A stretch of DNA of 64,000 nucleotides from an uncultured Acetatifactor sp. (GCA_910577035.1 CAJTKW010000002.1:10066-74065); one strand, 5' to 3'; positions 23,733 to 33,632 are shown, numbered from the stretch's first letter. The notes: generated from the letters alone by a model not told the origin. Numbers and translations: made by a program.

Positions 23733-26618
23733 GTGGCTGACATGAGCATGACAGATAACACAGCGGCAAAGATGGTGACGAAGCAGCGTGCCCGGGAGTA
23801 TATCAAGATCCGGGGAGCTCGGGAGCATAACCTGAAAAACGTTGACGTGGATATTCCCAGGAACGAACTGGTGGTTCTGACGGGGATGTCCGGTTCGGGA
23901 AAGTCCTCTCTGGCTTTTGATACTATTTACGCGGAAGGCCAGCGCAGATATATGGAGTCCTTATCTTCCTATGCCAGGCAGTTCCTGGGGCAGATGGAGA
24001 AGCCCAATGTGGAACGTATAGACGGATTATCGCCGGCGATTTCCATTGACCAGAAATCAACGAATCGTAATCCCCGTTCCACGGTGGGGACGGTTACGGA
24101 AATCTATGATTATTTCCGCCTGCTCTATGCCAGAGTCGGTACACCGCACTGTCCCCAGTGCGGACGGGAGATTGCGAAGCAGACGGTGGACCAGATGGTG
24201 GATCAGATCATGGAGCTGCCGGAAGGAACCAGGCTGCAGCTGTTGGCACCTGTGGTCCGCGGCCGGAAGGGACGCCATGAAAAGGTGCTGGATCGCGCAA
24301 AGAAAAGCGGCTATGTACGGGTGCGGATCGACGGAAGCCTTTATGAGCTGACGGAGGAAATTACCCTGGATAAAAATATGAAGCACAATATTGACATTAT
24401 TGTGGACCGGCTGGTGGTGAAGGCAGGAATCGAGCGTCGTCTGGCGGATTCCATTGAGAATGTGCTGGCTTTGTCGGAAGGTCAGCTGGTGGTGGATATT
24501 ATCGACGGGGAGCCTGTGGTCTTCAGCCAGAGCTTTTCCTGCCCTGACTGCGGAATCGGTATCAGCGAGATTGAGCCCAGAAGCTTTTCCTTTAACAATC
24601 CTTTTGGAGCATGCCCGGAGTGCTTTGGCCTGGGGTATAAAATGGAATTTGATATAGACCTGATGATACCGGATCCGTCCTTAAGCATCAACCAGGGTGC
24701 GATAGCCGTTACGGGCTGGCAGTCCTGCATGGATCCGAAGAGCTTTACCAATGCCCTCCTGCAGGCACTGAGCAGGGAGTATAAGTTCGATCTGGATACT
24801 CCGTTTGAGCAATATCCCGAAAAGATAAAGAATGTTCTGGTCCAAGGTACCGGAGAGAAAACGGTAGATGTGTATTATGAAGGCCAGCGGGGGAAGGGGG
24901 TTTATCCTGTGGCCTTTGAAGGGCTGGTCAGGAATGTGGAGCGCAAGTACCGGGAGACCTTCTCCGACACCATGAAGCAGGAATATGAAACCTTTATGCG
25001 TGTTACACCCTGCAGGGAATGTAAGGGGATGCGCCTGAAAAAGGAAGCGCTGGCGGTGACGGTGTGTGACAGGAACATTTACGAAATCACATCCGTACCC
25101 ATCCGGGATCTGCATGAGTTTTTATCGAATATGGCGCTGACAAAACAGCAGCAGATGATCGGCAGGCAGATTTTAAAGGAGATACGGGCGAGGGTGGGGT
25201 TCCTGGTGGATGTAGGACTGGATTACCTGTCCCTGTCCAGGGGTACGGGTACCTTATCCGGCGGAGAAGCCCAGAGGATCAGGCTTGCCACCCAGATCGG
25301 CTCCGGACTGGTGGGGGTCTGCTATATTTTGGATGAGCCCAGCATCGGCCTGCATCAGAGGGACAATGACAAGCTTCTGAACACCCTGAAGAATCTCCGG
25401 GATCTGGGGAATACGCTGATTGTGGTAGAGCATGACGAGGATACCATGCTGGCGGCGGATTATATTGTGGATGTGGGGCCGGGTGCGGGTTCTCATGGCG
25501 GTGAGATCATTGCCTGCGGCACGGCGGAGGAGATTATGGCCGTACCGGAATCCATAACCGGGCAGTATCTGAGCGGCGCGAAGAAGATACCGGTGCCTGC
25601 GGAACGCAGAAAGCCCTCCGGGTGGCTGACGGTAATGGGGGCACAGGAGAATAATCTAAAGAATATTAATGTGGAATTCCCCCTGGGTGTTATGACCTGT
25701 GTTACCGGAGTTTCCGGTTCCGGTAAGAGCTCCCTGGTAAACGAGATTTTATACAAGCGCCTGGCCAGGGAGCTGAACCGGGCCAGGTGTATTCCCGGCA
25801 AGCATAAGAAGATTGTGGGAATGGAACGGCTGGACAAGGTGATAAATATCGATCAGTCGCCCATCGGCAGGACGCCCCGTTCCAATCCCGCCACTTACAC
25901 GGGAGTATTCGACCAGATCAGAGATCTTTTTGCTTCTACGGCGGATGCCAAGGCCAAGGGGTACAGCAAGGGCCGTTTCAGCTTCAACGTGAAGGGGGGA
26001 CGTTGTGAAGCCTGCGGGGGAGACGGAATCATTAAGATCGAGATGCACTTCCTGCCGGATGTGTATGTGCCTTGTGAGGTCTGCGGCGGTAGGAGATACA
26101 ACCGTGAGACCCTGGATGTAAAATATAAGGGTAAAAATATTTTTGACGTCCTGGATATGACGGTGGAGGAGGCGCTGCCCTTCTTTGAAAATCTGCCTTC
26201 CATCCGTAATAAGATTCAGACGTTATATGATGTGGGACTTTCCTACGTGAAGCTGGGGCAGCCTTCCACTACTCTGTCCGGCGGGGAGGCCCAGCGGATC
26301 AAGCTGGCTACGGAGCTCTCCCGGCGCAGTACGGGCAAGACCATTTATATTCTGGACGAGCCCACCACCGGCCTGCATTTTGCGGATGTGCACAAGCTGG
26401 TGGATATTCTGCACAGACTGGCGGACGGCGGGAATACGGTGGTGGTGATTGAGCATAATCTGGATGTGATCAAGACGGCGGATTATATTATCGACATCGG
26501 CCCGGAGGGAGGAGAGAGAGGCGGAACCATCATTGCCGAGGGTACGCCGGAGGAAGTGGCAAAAAATAAAAAATCCTATACAGGAGCTTATGTGAAAAAA
26601 ATGTTGGACAAGGCCTAA
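23733..26618 (+). CDS. uvrA: Excinuclease ABC subunit UvrA
   Basis: UvrA is the ABC-type damage sensor of excision repair. The protein (961 residues from GTG 23733, or 958 from ATG 23742) has both ATPase modules: Walker A G-M-S-G-S-G-K-S-S near 50 and G-V-S-G-S-G-K-S-S near 660, two L-S-G-G-E-A-Q-R signatures, the CxxC zinc fingers (C-P-D-C ... C-P-E-C and C-E-A-C ... C-E-V-C), and both Walker B D-E-P sequences. GTG 23733 directly abuts the uvrB stop and is close to AAGGAG; the ATG is 9 bases later. The two genes form an operon. Confidence 0.97.
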   Translation: MADMSMTDNTAAKMVTKQRAREYIKIRGAREHNLKNVDVDIPRNELVVLTGMSGSGKSSLAFDTIYAEGQRRYMESLSSYARQFLGQMEKPNVERIDGLSPAISIDQKSTNRNPRSTVGTVTEIYDYFRLLYARVGTPHCPQCGREIAKQTVDQMVDQIMELPEGTRLQLLAPVVRGRKGRHEKVLDRAKKSGYVRVRIDGSLYELTEEITLDKNMKHNIDIIVDRLVVKAGIERRLADSIENVLALSEGQLVVDIIDGEPVVFSQSFSCPDCGIGISEIEPRSFSFNNPFGACPECFGLGYKMEFDIDLMIPDPSLSINQGAIAVTGWQSCMDPKSFTNALLQALSREYKFDLDTPFEQYPEKIKNVLVQGTGEKTVDVYYEGQRGKGVYPVAFEGLVRNVERKYRETFSDTMKQEYETFMRVTPCRECKGMRLKKEALAVTVCDRNIYEITSVPIRDLHEFLSNMALTKQQQMIGRQILKEIRARVGFLVDVGLDYLSLSRGTGTLSGGEAQRIRLATQIGSGLVGVCYILDEPSIGLHQRDNDKLLNTLKNLRDLGNTLIVVEHDEDTMLAADYIVDVGPGAGSHGGEIIACGTAEEIMAVPESITGQYLSGAKKIPVPAERRKPSGWLTVMGAQENNLKNINVEFPLGVMTCVTGVSGSGKSSLVNEILYKRLARELNRARCIPGKHKKIVGMERLDKVINIDQSPIGRTPRSNPATYTGVFDQIRDLFASTADAKAKGYSKGRFSFNVKGGRCEACGGDGIIKIEMHFLPDVYVPCEVCGGRRYNRETLDVKYKGKNIFDVLDMTVEEALPFFENLPSIRNKIQTLYDVGLSYVKLGQPSTTLSGGEAQRIKLATELSRRSTGKTIYILDEPTTGLHFADVHKLVDILHRLADGGNTVVVIEHNLDVIKTADYIIDIGPEGGERGGTIIAEGTPEEVAKNKKSYTGAYVKKMLDKA

Positions 26619-26653
26619 AGAATTCTGTTGCCTGAGCCGATAAATACATTGAG

Positions 26654-26706
26654 CACGGATGCGAAAAACAGGCAGGAAGTCTGCCGCTTTGCAGCATCCG
26701 TGTTTT
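26654..26706 (+). terminator. Intrinsic terminator after uvrA
   Basis: CACGGATGC (26654-26662) pairs with GCATCCGTG (26694-26702), an inner GGCAG/CTGCC stem (26671-26675 with 26681-26685) makes it a nested hairpin, and TTTT follows. Confidence 0.8.
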
Positions 26707-26843
26707 ACGTCAGCGAATTTTTTACTGTCCCTTATGTAAAATTTTCATAAAATACTATGAAAAAAAATGAATTTCGGTTATAATGAAATTCGTATGACTA
26801 CGTTTCGTTTGATTGAGGTTCAGCAGAAAGGGGCACAGGTAAT

Positions 26844-27836
26844 ATGCAGTGTACAGACATTGGTATTGATTTGGGCACAGCCAGCATTTTAGTATACATC
26901 AGAGGAAAGGGCGTTGTTTTAAAAGAGCCCTCCGTTGTGGCATTTGACAGAGACACTAACAAAATCAAGGCGATCGGCGAAGACGCGCGTCTGATGCTGG
27001 GAAGGACTCCCGGCAATATCGTGGCGGTGCGTCCCCTGCGGCAGGGTGTTATTTCCGACTATACCGTCACCGAGAAGATGATGAAATATTTTATTCAGAA
27101 AGCGCTGGGCAGAAGGACTTTTCGGAAGCCCCGCATTGCCGTCTGCGTCCCCAGCGGGGTCACGGAGGTGGAAAAGAAGGCGGTGGAGGACGCTACCTAT
27201 CAGGCGGGAGCCAGAGAGGTGGCCATTATTGAAGAGCCCATTGCCGCGGCAATTGGTGCCGGGATTGATATTTCCAAGCCCTGCGGGAATATGATTGTGG
27301 ATATAGGAGGAGGTACCTCCGATATTGCGGTGATTTCATTGGGAGGCACCGTGGTCAGCGCCTCTATTAAGATCGCGGGAGACGATTTTGACGAGGCGAT
27401 TGTCCGTTACATGCGGAAGAAGCATAATCTGCTGATCGGTGAGCGGACTGCGGAAGATCTGAAGATCAAAATCGGTTCTGCTTATCCCAGGACTGAGGTT
27501 GACTATATGGATGTGAGAGGCCGTAATCTGGTAACCGGCCTGCCTAAGACGGTGAAGGTCTCTTCCGAGGAATCGGAGGAAGCACTCAGGGAGACTACGG
27601 CACAGATTGTGGAGACGATCCACAGTGTATTGGAAAAGACGCCGCCTGAGCTGGCTGCGGATATTGCGGACAGAGGGATCGTGCTGACCGGCGGCGGAAG
27701 CCTGCTGCGGGGTCTTGAGGAGCTTATATCCGCAAAGACGGGAATTAATACCATTACCGCAGAAGACCCCATGACGGCGGTGGCAGTGGGAACGGGCAGA
27801 TATGTGGAATTCCTGTCGGGATACAGGGAGAATTAA
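26844..27836 (+). CDS. mbl: MreB-family actin-like shape protein Mbl
   Basis: The 330-residue protein is a bacterial actin: phosphate-1 I-G-I-D-L-G-T-A-S (about 6-14), the E-E-P-I-A-A-A-I-G-A-G connecting motif, phosphate-2 V-D-I-G-G-G-T-S-D (about 155-163) and adenosine motif L-T-G-G-G-S-L-L. It guides side-wall peptidoglycan synthesis at the membrane. The two flagellar rod genes directly after it match the mbl-flhO-flhP order of Bacillus, supporting Mbl over MreB. A TATAAT at 26779-26784 may be its -10, with a weak -35. Confidence 0.88.
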   Translation: MQCTDIGIDLGTASILVYIRGKGVVLKEPSVVAFDRDTNKIKAIGEDARLMLGRTPGNIVAVRPLRQGVISDYTVTEKMMKYFIQKALGRRTFRKPRIAVCVPSGVTEVEKKAVEDATYQAGAREVAIIEEPIAAAIGAGIDISKPCGNMIVDIGGGTSDIAVISLGGTVVSASIKIAGDDFDEAIVRYMRKKHNLLIGERTAEDLKIKIGSAYPRTEVDYMDVRGRNLVTGLPKTVKVSSEESEEALRETTAQIVETIHSVLEKTPPELAADIADRGIVLTGGGSLLRGLEELISAKTGINTITAEDPMTAVAVGTGRYVEFLSGYREN

Positions 27837-27857
27837 CGGAATACGGAGGGAACGCTG

Positions 27858-28634
27858 ATGCTAAAGGGTTTGTATACCGCATATACGGGTATGATTAACG
27901 AGCAGCACCGAATGGATACTATGACCAATAATCTGGCGAACGCCAATACCGTCGGTTATAAAAAGGAGGGCGCCACCAGCCAGTCCTTTGACCGGATCCT
28001 GGCGGTAAAGATCAAGGATGAGTCTGTCGGGCTGCAGAATGTAAAGAGGCTGGGGTACAACAATCCCGGCGTCAAGATTGGTGAGAACTATACGGATTTT
28101 ACACCGGGTTCCTTCAGAGTAACGGACAATACGTATGATCTGGCTATTGCAGGGGAAGGTTTTTTTGCCATTGAATTTACCAATAAGGCCGGAGAGACCT
28201 CTACCATGTATACCCGCGCAGGCCAGTTTACCCTGAACAGGGAGGGCTACCTTGTGACGGAGGATGGGGATTATGTCCTGGATACGCTGAACAGGCGGAT
28301 CCAACTGGATACCCTGCTTGACTCCAAGATTTGGAATGACGGTACTATTTCCCAGAACGGTGTGAACATAGCGACGATCCAGTTGGCGGACTTCGAAGAT
28401 TATAATTACCTGGAGAAATACGGTGAGACATATTACCGTCCCGTGGAGGGAGCCACCCGGATAAATTCGGACGCGGAAATCAAATCGGGATATTTAGAGA
28501 TGGCAAATGTACAGATCGTGTCGGAAATGGTGAATCTGATTTCCCTCACCCGTGCCTATGAAAGCAACCAGAAGATCATTCAGACTTACGATTCTTCCCT
28601 TGAAATTGCAGTGACACAGATTGGACGCATATAA
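27858..28634 (+). CDS. Flagellar hook-basal body protein (FlhO/FlgF-like)
   Basis: The 258-residue protein has the rod/hook N-terminal motif (Y-T-A-Y-T-G-M, then M-T-N-N-L-A-N-A-N-T-V-G-Y-K) and the C-terminal motif (L-E-M-A-N-V-Q then E-M-V-N-L-I-S-L-T-R-A-Y-E-S-N-Q-K). Such proteins form the axial flagellar rod. In Firmicutes, the FlhO/FlhP pair lies after mbl, as here. A ribosome site GGAGGGAAC precedes ATG 27858. Confidence 0.9.
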   Translation: MLKGLYTAYTGMINEQHRMDTMTNNLANANTVGYKKEGATSQSFDRILAVKIKDESVGLQNVKRLGYNNPGVKIGENYTDFTPGSFRVTDNTYDLAIAGEGFFAIEFTNKAGETSTMYTRAGQFTLNREGYLVTEDGDYVLDTLNRRIQLDTLLDSKIWNDGTISQNGVNIATIQLADFEDYNYLEKYGETYYRPVEGATRINSDAEIKSGYLEMANVQIVSEMVNLISLTRAYESNQKIIQTYDSSLEIAVTQIGRI

Positions 28635-28673
28635 GGATGACTACATATTCGCTACAGAAAGGAACGATGTAAA

Positions 28674-29489
28674 ATGGTACGCAGTTTATGGACAGCGGCA
28701 ACCGGCATGATTGCCCAGCAGACAAATCTTGATACGATAGCAAATAACCTGTCAAATGTAAATACCACCGGCTATAAGACCCAGGTGAACGAATTTAAGA
28801 CTCTGCTGTATCAGAACCTGCAGACCAGGACCACCACGGCGAACGGGGCTCAGAAGCCTACCAGCGCACAGGTAGGTCTTGGTACTCGTAATTCGGCAAT
28901 TACTTCGGTATTCAGAGAGGGCAACATCACCCAGTCTGAAAGCGATACCGCTTTTGCAATCGACGGAAAAGGCTTCTTCGGGGTACGGGGGGAGGATGGC
29001 AATATATACTACACCCGCAACGGCAATCTGAAGTTTACCCTTGCCACCAACGGGAATATGCTGGCTACTACGGACGGACTTCCCGTGCTTGACACCAATG
29101 GGCAGCCGATCATATTGAATAACACTTATATGATGAGTAAAGTCACGGTGGATAAGAACGGCGAGATTTGCTATCCGGATGAAAATAATAATGCACAGCC
29201 GATCGGGCGTGTGATCGGCATTTACCAGTTTAATAACCCTAACGGGCTTGCCAAGCTGGGAGACAGCCTTTACCAGCAGACTGCGGCCAGCGGCCAGCCC
29301 ATCAACGAGGCGACTAACCCCAATGTGGAGAGAAGTGCGATCCTGCAGGGGTACCTGGAAGGTTCCAATGTCCAGGTGGCAGATGAGATGGTCAACATGA
29401 TCGTGGCACAGCGTGCATACGAATTGAATTCCAAAGCTATTATAGCTTCCGACGAGATGCTTCAGCAGGCTAATAATCTGCGGCGCTAG
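28674..29489 (+). CDS. Flagellar hook-basal body protein (FlhP/FlgG-like)
   Basis: The 271-residue protein has the same paired motifs: W-T-A-A-T-G-M-I-A-Q-Q and N-N-L-S-N-V-N-T-T-G-Y-K at the start, and V-Q-V-A-D-E-M-V-N-M-I-V-A-Q-R-A-Y-E-L-N-S-K at the end. It closely fits FlgG-type distal rod proteins. AAAGGAACG precedes the ATG, 39 bases after the previous gene. Confidence 0.92.
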   Translation: MVRSLWTAATGMIAQQTNLDTIANNLSNVNTTGYKTQVNEFKTLLYQNLQTRTTTANGAQKPTSAQVGLGTRNSAITSVFREGNITQSESDTAFAIDGKGFFGVRGEDGNIYYTRNGNLKFTLATNGNMLATTDGLPVLDTNGQPIILNNTYMMSKVTVDKNGEICYPDENNNAQPIGRVIGIYQFNNPNGLAKLGDSLYQQTAASGQPINEATNPNVERSAILQGYLEGSNVQVADEMVNMIVAQRAYELNSKAIIASDEMLQQANNLRR

Positions 29490-29592
29490 TGTAAAAAGTA
29501 TATCTAATTGAAAAACGGCATGCCGGCGAGTTGGGGCCATGAAACACATGCCTGCATGATGATTCCGGAATTTGACAAGGGAGAGTACTCAT

Positions 29593-30009
29593 ATGATGGA
29601 TTTCAGCAATATAGCCTCCATGTACAGCGATACCTATGCCAATGCGGCGAACCAGTCGGCATCCCGACTGCAGGATAAGGTGGGCAGTACGGACTACACT
29701 AAAGCGACGGAGAAAGAGCTTCTGGATGCCTGCAAGCAGTTTGAGGCGTATTTTGTAGAACAGCTTTATAAGGGAATGTTAAAGACGATACCCAAGAGTG
29801 AAGAAACATCGAACTATACCAGTACCATCATGGACTATTATAAGGATCAGATGATGCAGGCCATGGCAGAGCAGACTACGGAGCAGAGCGGCCTGGGTCT
29901 GGCACAGATGCTTTTTGAGCAGATGAAGAGGAATTACGGCCTGGATACGGCTTCTGCGGAGGCTGCCGCGAGTGCATCCGCAGCCGGGACGGTGCCGGAG
30001 GAAGTTTGA
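29593..30009 (+). CDS. Rod-binding protein (FlgJ N-domain type)
   Basis: The 138-residue protein has the rod-binding domain (A-C-K-Q-F-E-A-Y-F-V-E-Q-L-Y-K-G-M-L near 45-65, then Y-Y-K-D-Q-M-M-Q-A-M-A-E-Q near 80-95) and no muramidase domain, as usual in Firmicutes. AAGGGAGAG precedes ATG 29593, preferred over the longer frame from 29572. The tail is Ala-rich and variable. Confidence 0.85.
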   Translation: MMDFSNIASMYSDTYANAANQSASRLQDKVGSTDYTKATEKELLDACKQFEAYFVEQLYKGMLKTIPKSEETSNYTSTIMDYYKDQMMQAMAEQTTEQSGLGLAQMLFEQMKRNYGLDTASAEAAASASAAGTVPEEV

Positions 30010-30033
30010 AAGGCGAAAAGAAATTCTATGTTT

Positions 30034-30077
30034 CGCTTTGCGTGACCTATGCGCTTTGCGCGACTTTTGCGCTTTGG
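30034..30077 (+). repeat. Three 18-bp-spaced CGCTTTG(C)G units
   Basis: CGCTTTGCG at 30034 and 30052 and CGCTTTGG at 30070 are exactly 18 bases apart, in the spacer between the rod-binding gene and recD2. Confidence 0.6.
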
Positions 30078-30172
30078 TTTCACGGATTGTTTGTGCCGCC
30101 GCCGACGGCACTGCCGAGGAAGTCGGCACTGCTGCCTGCGGCGGCATGTCTGGAAGTGTGAAACAGTTTTAG

Positions 30173-30199
30173 GGCTGCCGGGAGAAGGCAGCCTTTTCT
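30173..30199 (+). terminator. Intrinsic terminator before recD2
   Basis: GGCTGCC (30173-30179) pairs with GGCAGCC (30187-30193), a 7-nt loop and TTTTCTGTG follow. It ends the mbl/flagellar unit. Confidence 0.75.
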
Positions 30200-30222
30200 G
30201 TGTAAACAGTGGGAGCGGATGT

Positions 30223-32433
30223 ATGGAAACGGTCAATGGATATGTGGATCACATTATTTACCAGAACAGTGAGAATGGCTACACGGTTATGAGCCTGATG
30301 GCGGAGGGGGAAGAAATTACCTGTGTCGGTATGTGCAGGGGACTGACCCAGGGAGAAACGATTTCTGCCCTGGGAGATTATGTGGATCATCCGGTCTATG
30401 GAAAGCAGTTCAAGCTGAACAGCTACCGGACGGTGCCCCCCAAAGACAGTGCAGGTATGGAGCGCTATCTGGGCTCGGGGGCTGTTAAGGGAGTGGGGGC
30501 GGCATTGGCGGCCAGAATCGTGAAGAAATTCGGTGATGATACCTTCCGTATCATAGAGGAAGAGCCGGAGCGCCTGACAGAAATAAAGGGGATCAGCCAG
30601 CGCAAGGCCCAGGAAATTGCCACGCAGATGGAAGAAAAAAAGGATTTGCGGGACGCTATGGTCTATCTGCAGCAGTATGGCATAACAAATGCCCTGGCAG
30701 TAAAAATATATGATACGTATGGGATGGAGCTTTATGGAGTGCTGAAGGAAAATCCCTACAGGCTGGCGGAAGATATAACCGGAGTGGGGTTTCGGATGGC
30801 GGATGAGCTGGCATCCAGGATAGGGATTCATACGGATTCTGATTACCGTATCCGAAGCGGGATTCTTTATGTGCTGCTGCAGGCCGTGGGAGAGGGCCAT
30901 TGCTTTCTGCCTGTGGAGGCGGTGCTGGAGCGGGCACAGGCGCTGCTGCAGGTGGCAGGGGAGAATATTCGTCCCCAGCTGGACAATCTGGTGATGGACA
31001 GGAAGCTGGTCATAAAGGGGGACAGCGTCTTTGCATCTTCCTATTATTATGCGGAGCTTGGGTGTGCGCAGATGCTGAAGGAGATGAACGTCCCCATGGA
31101 GGAGGGAGTCCCTGACGCAGCCGTAGAGAAGCGTCTGGAAAGGCTGGCGGGGGAGCTGGGCCTGGAATTGAACGAATTACAGTTTAAAGCGGTGACAGAG
31201 TGTATCCGGAACGGATTGTTTATTTTGTCAGGAGGACCGGGGACGGGCAAGACTACTACCATTAATATGATTATCCGCTATTTTGAGGAGGAGGGGCTGG
31301 ACATTTTTCTGGCAGCACCCACCGGGCGCGCCGCCAAGCGAATGACGGAGGCAACCGGTTATGAGGCCAGAACGATTCACCGTATGCTGGAGCTGAACAG
31401 CGCCCTTTCTGACGAAGACAGCAAGAAGGTGCGGTTTGAGCGGAACGAGGAAAATCCCCTGGAAACAGACATTATAATAATTGACGAGATGTCCATGGTG
31501 GATATTCAGCTGTTTCTGGCATTGCTGAAGGCTGTTGTACCGGGAACGAGGCTGATACTGGTGGGAGATGTAAATCAGCTGCCCAGCGTCGGACCCGGCC
31601 AGGTATTACGGGATCTGATTGGGAGCGGAAGGTTTCCCATGGTGGAGCTGGAGAAAATTTTCCGGCAGGCAGAAGAAAGTGACATTGTTGTCAATGCACA
31701 CAGAATTAACAACGGACAGCAGATTGCATTGGATAATAAATCCAGGGATTTCTTTATGCTGGAGCGTAACGACGCAAATGTCATTTACAAGCATATGATC
31801 CAGCTGATCCGGGACAAGCTCCCGAAATATGTGGGAGTGACGCCCTTTGATATACAGGTTTTGACACCCATGCGGAAAGGCAGCCTGGGCTGTGAGACGC
31901 TGAACGGTATCCTGCAGCAATATCTGAATCCCCCGGATGCACGGAAGCGGGAGCACATCGCCGGATCCGTCATTTACCGGGAAGGGGATAAGGTTATGCA
32001 GATCCGGAATAATTATCAGCTGGAGTGGGAGGTCGTCAGTAAGTACGGGATTCCCGTAGACAAGGGAACGGGAGTTTTTAACGGAGATATGGGCAGGATT
32101 CTGCAGATCAATGAGAGCGCTGCCAGCCTGGTGGTGGAATATGATGAACAGCGCAGGGTAACATATCCCTTTTCCCTGCTGGAGGAGCTGGAGCTGTCTT
32201 ATGCCATCACAGTCCATAAATCCCAGGGAAGCGAATATCCGGCAGTGATACTGCCGCTGCTCGGCGGTGCCAGGGCGCTGATGAACAGGAACCTCCTGTA
32301 TACGGCAATCACAAGAGCGAAAAGCTGCGTCACAATCCTGGGGAGCAGCGGAACCGTCCGGGGGATGATTGACAATACCAGCGAAAACAGGCGTTATACG
32401 GCACTGACGTCACGGATCAGGGAACTGGCGTGA
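30223..32433 (+). CDS. recD2: SF1B DNA helicase RecD2
   Basis: The 736-residue protein has an N-terminal OB-like and helix-hairpin-helix region (about 1-200, with G-V-G-x-x-x-A and I-K-G-I-S), Walker A G-G-P-G-T-G-K-T-T near 338, the D-E-M-S-M-V-D Walker B, the V-G-D-V-N-Q-L-P-S-V-G-P motif and the C-terminal H-K-S-Q-G-S-E-Y and T-A-I-T-R-A-K motifs of RecD2. It unwinds DNA 5'-3' and serves repair outside RecBCD. ATG 30223 (GGGAGCGG upstream) is chosen; the in-frame ATG at 30049 would add a Cys/Arg-rich stretch running through the terminator. Confidence 0.93.
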   Translation: METVNGYVDHIIYQNSENGYTVMSLMAEGEEITCVGMCRGLTQGETISALGDYVDHPVYGKQFKLNSYRTVPPKDSAGMERYLGSGAVKGVGAALAARIVKKFGDDTFRIIEEEPERLTEIKGISQRKAQEIATQMEEKKDLRDAMVYLQQYGITNALAVKIYDTYGMELYGVLKENPYRLAEDITGVGFRMADELASRIGIHTDSDYRIRSGILYVLLQAVGEGHCFLPVEAVLERAQALLQVAGENIRPQLDNLVMDRKLVIKGDSVFASSYYYAELGCAQMLKEMNVPMEEGVPDAAVEKRLERLAGELGLELNELQFKAVTECIRNGLFILSGGPGTGKTTTINMIIRYFEEEGLDIFLAAPTGRAAKRMTEATGYEARTIHRMLELNSALSDEDSKKVRFERNEENPLETDIIIIDEMSMVDIQLFLALLKAVVPGTRLILVGDVNQLPSVGPGQVLRDLIGSGRFPMVELEKIFRQAEESDIVVNAHRINNGQQIALDNKSRDFFMLERNDANVIYKHMIQLIRDKLPKYVGVTPFDIQVLTPMRKGSLGCETLNGILQQYLNPPDARKREHIAGSVIYREGDKVMQIRNNYQLEWEVVSKYGIPVDKGTGVFNGDMGRILQINESAASLVVEYDEQRRVTYPFSLLEELELSYAITVHKSQGSEYPAVILPLLGGARALMNRNLLYTAITRAKSCVTILGSSGTVRGMIDNTSENRRYTALTSRIRELA

Positions 32434-32448
32434 GGCCGGTGCCGCGAC

Positions 32449-33192
32449 ATGGAGGGTAGAGTGGGAAATATAAGGGAAAATATGGGAGGGGTGAGAAACG
32501 GCATATTACAGGCAGTTTATCCCCGGCGATGTCCTGTTTGCGACGGCATTGTCAGGCAGCGGGGAGAGAAGATCTGCCTGGAGTGTATGGACAGGCTGAA
32601 GCTTCTGACGCCGCCCTGGTGTATGCGCTGCGGCAAGAAAACGGAGGAAGGGCAGGAATTCTGCGGCGACTGCCGGGAGGGAGGCCACCTTTATGAACGG
32701 GGGCGGGCTCTTTACGAATACGACAGTGCGGCGGAATCCATATACCGCTTCAAATACGGGGGACGAAGGGAATATGCCGATTTTTTCGGGGAGCAGATTG
32801 CGGATTACCTGGGAGGCTTTATCCGGGAGGTGCATCCGGACGGATTTGTTCCGATCCCGCTGCACAGGCGCAGAAAGGCCAGGCGGGGATACAATCAGGC
32901 CGGGCTGCTGGCAAAGGCAGCAGGACAGCGGATGGGCATCCCTGTTTTTGAGCATTTGCTGGTGCGGGTGAGGGATACGGTACCCCAGAAAAAATTAAAT
33001 CGTCCGGAAAGGCAAAATAATTTGAAAAAGGCTTTTATTATGCCTGAAAATGATGTAAAATTAAAGACGATTCTAGTTTTCGATGACATTTATACCACCG
33101 GCGCCACAATCGACGAGGCGGCAAGGGCATTGAAGGCGGCCGGTGCAGAGAGGGTATATTTCGTCACTCTGGCCTGCGGAACAGGTGTATAA
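32449..33192 (+). CDS. comF: ComF family phosphoribosyltransferase-like protein
   Basis: The 247-residue protein has an N-terminal zinc ribbon pair (C-P-V-C, C-L-E-C, C-M-R-C-G, C-G-D-C at about 25-75) and a phosphoribosyltransferase domain whose PRPP motif is V-F-D-D-I-Y-T-T-G-A-T (about 205-215). ComF proteins help in DNA uptake during competence in Firmicutes, though many carriers are not known to be competent. The following YvyF-like gene matches the Bacillus comFC-yvyF order. Confidence 0.9.
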   Translation: MEGRVGNIRENMGGVRNGILQAVYPRRCPVCDGIVRQRGEKICLECMDRLKLLTPPWCMRCGKKTEEGQEFCGDCREGGHLYERGRALYEYDSAAESIYRFKYGGRREYADFFGEQIADYLGGFIREVHPDGFVPIPLHRRRKARRGYNQAGLLAKAAGQRMGIPVFEHLLVRVRDTVPQKKLNRPERQNNLKKAFIMPENDVKLKTILVFDDIYTTGATIDEAARALKAAGAERVYFVTLACGTGV

Positions 33193-33221
33193 TGAATTTT
33201 GCCGCTAAAACGGAGGATACT

Positions 33222-33632
33222 ATGAATATTAGAAATTGCAGAGTCTGCGGACGAATCTACAACTATGTTTCCGGGCCCAATACCTGCCCGGCATGCCGTG
33301 AGAGCCTGGAGGCGAAATTTCAGGAGGTGAAGGAATATATCCGTGAGCATAAGGGCGCGGGTATTGCGCAGGTTGCGGAGGCCTGTGAAGTGGATGCGGG
33401 ACAGATCCGTCAGTGGCTGAGGGAGGACCGTCTTGAGGTTACGGAGGATTCCCCCCTGTACCTGACCTGTGAAACCTGTGGTGCGCCAATCCGCAGCGGC
33501 CGATTTTGCGAAAAGTGCAAGAATAATGTGACCAGGGATCTGTCGGATGTGCTGAAGGCGGGACGTCCCCAGCAGCCGACGCTTCAGAAGAAGAGCAAAG
33601 AGGACGGCGCTAAGATGAGGTTCCTGAAATAG
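33222..33632 (+). CDS. Flagellar-operon zinc protein, YvyF-like
   Basis: This 136-residue protein has a first CxxC pair (C-R-V-C-G and C-P-A-C), a central HTH-like helix region (A-Q-V-A-E-A-C-E-V-D-A-G-Q-I-R-Q-W-L) and a second zinc ribbon (C-E-T-C-G and C-E-K-C), the pattern of YvyF-type flagellar-operon proteins. Function is unclear; it may regulate flagellar genes. CGGAGG lies just before ATG 33222; an in-frame ATG at 33192 overlaps the comF stop but has no ribosome site. A short basic tail ends the protein. Confidence 0.8.
   Translation: MNIRNCRVCGRIYNYVSGPNTCPACRESLEAKFQEVKEYIREHKGAGIAQVAEACEVDAGQIRQWLREDRLEVTEDSPLYLTCETCGAPIRSGRFCEKCKNNVTRDLSDVLKAGRPQQPTLQKKSKEDGAKMRFLK

Noticed and set aside
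30049..30222. N-terminal extension of RecD2
   Set aside because: The added stretch is Cys/Arg-rich, crosses an intrinsic terminator and repeat units, and a good start with a ribosome site exists at 30223.
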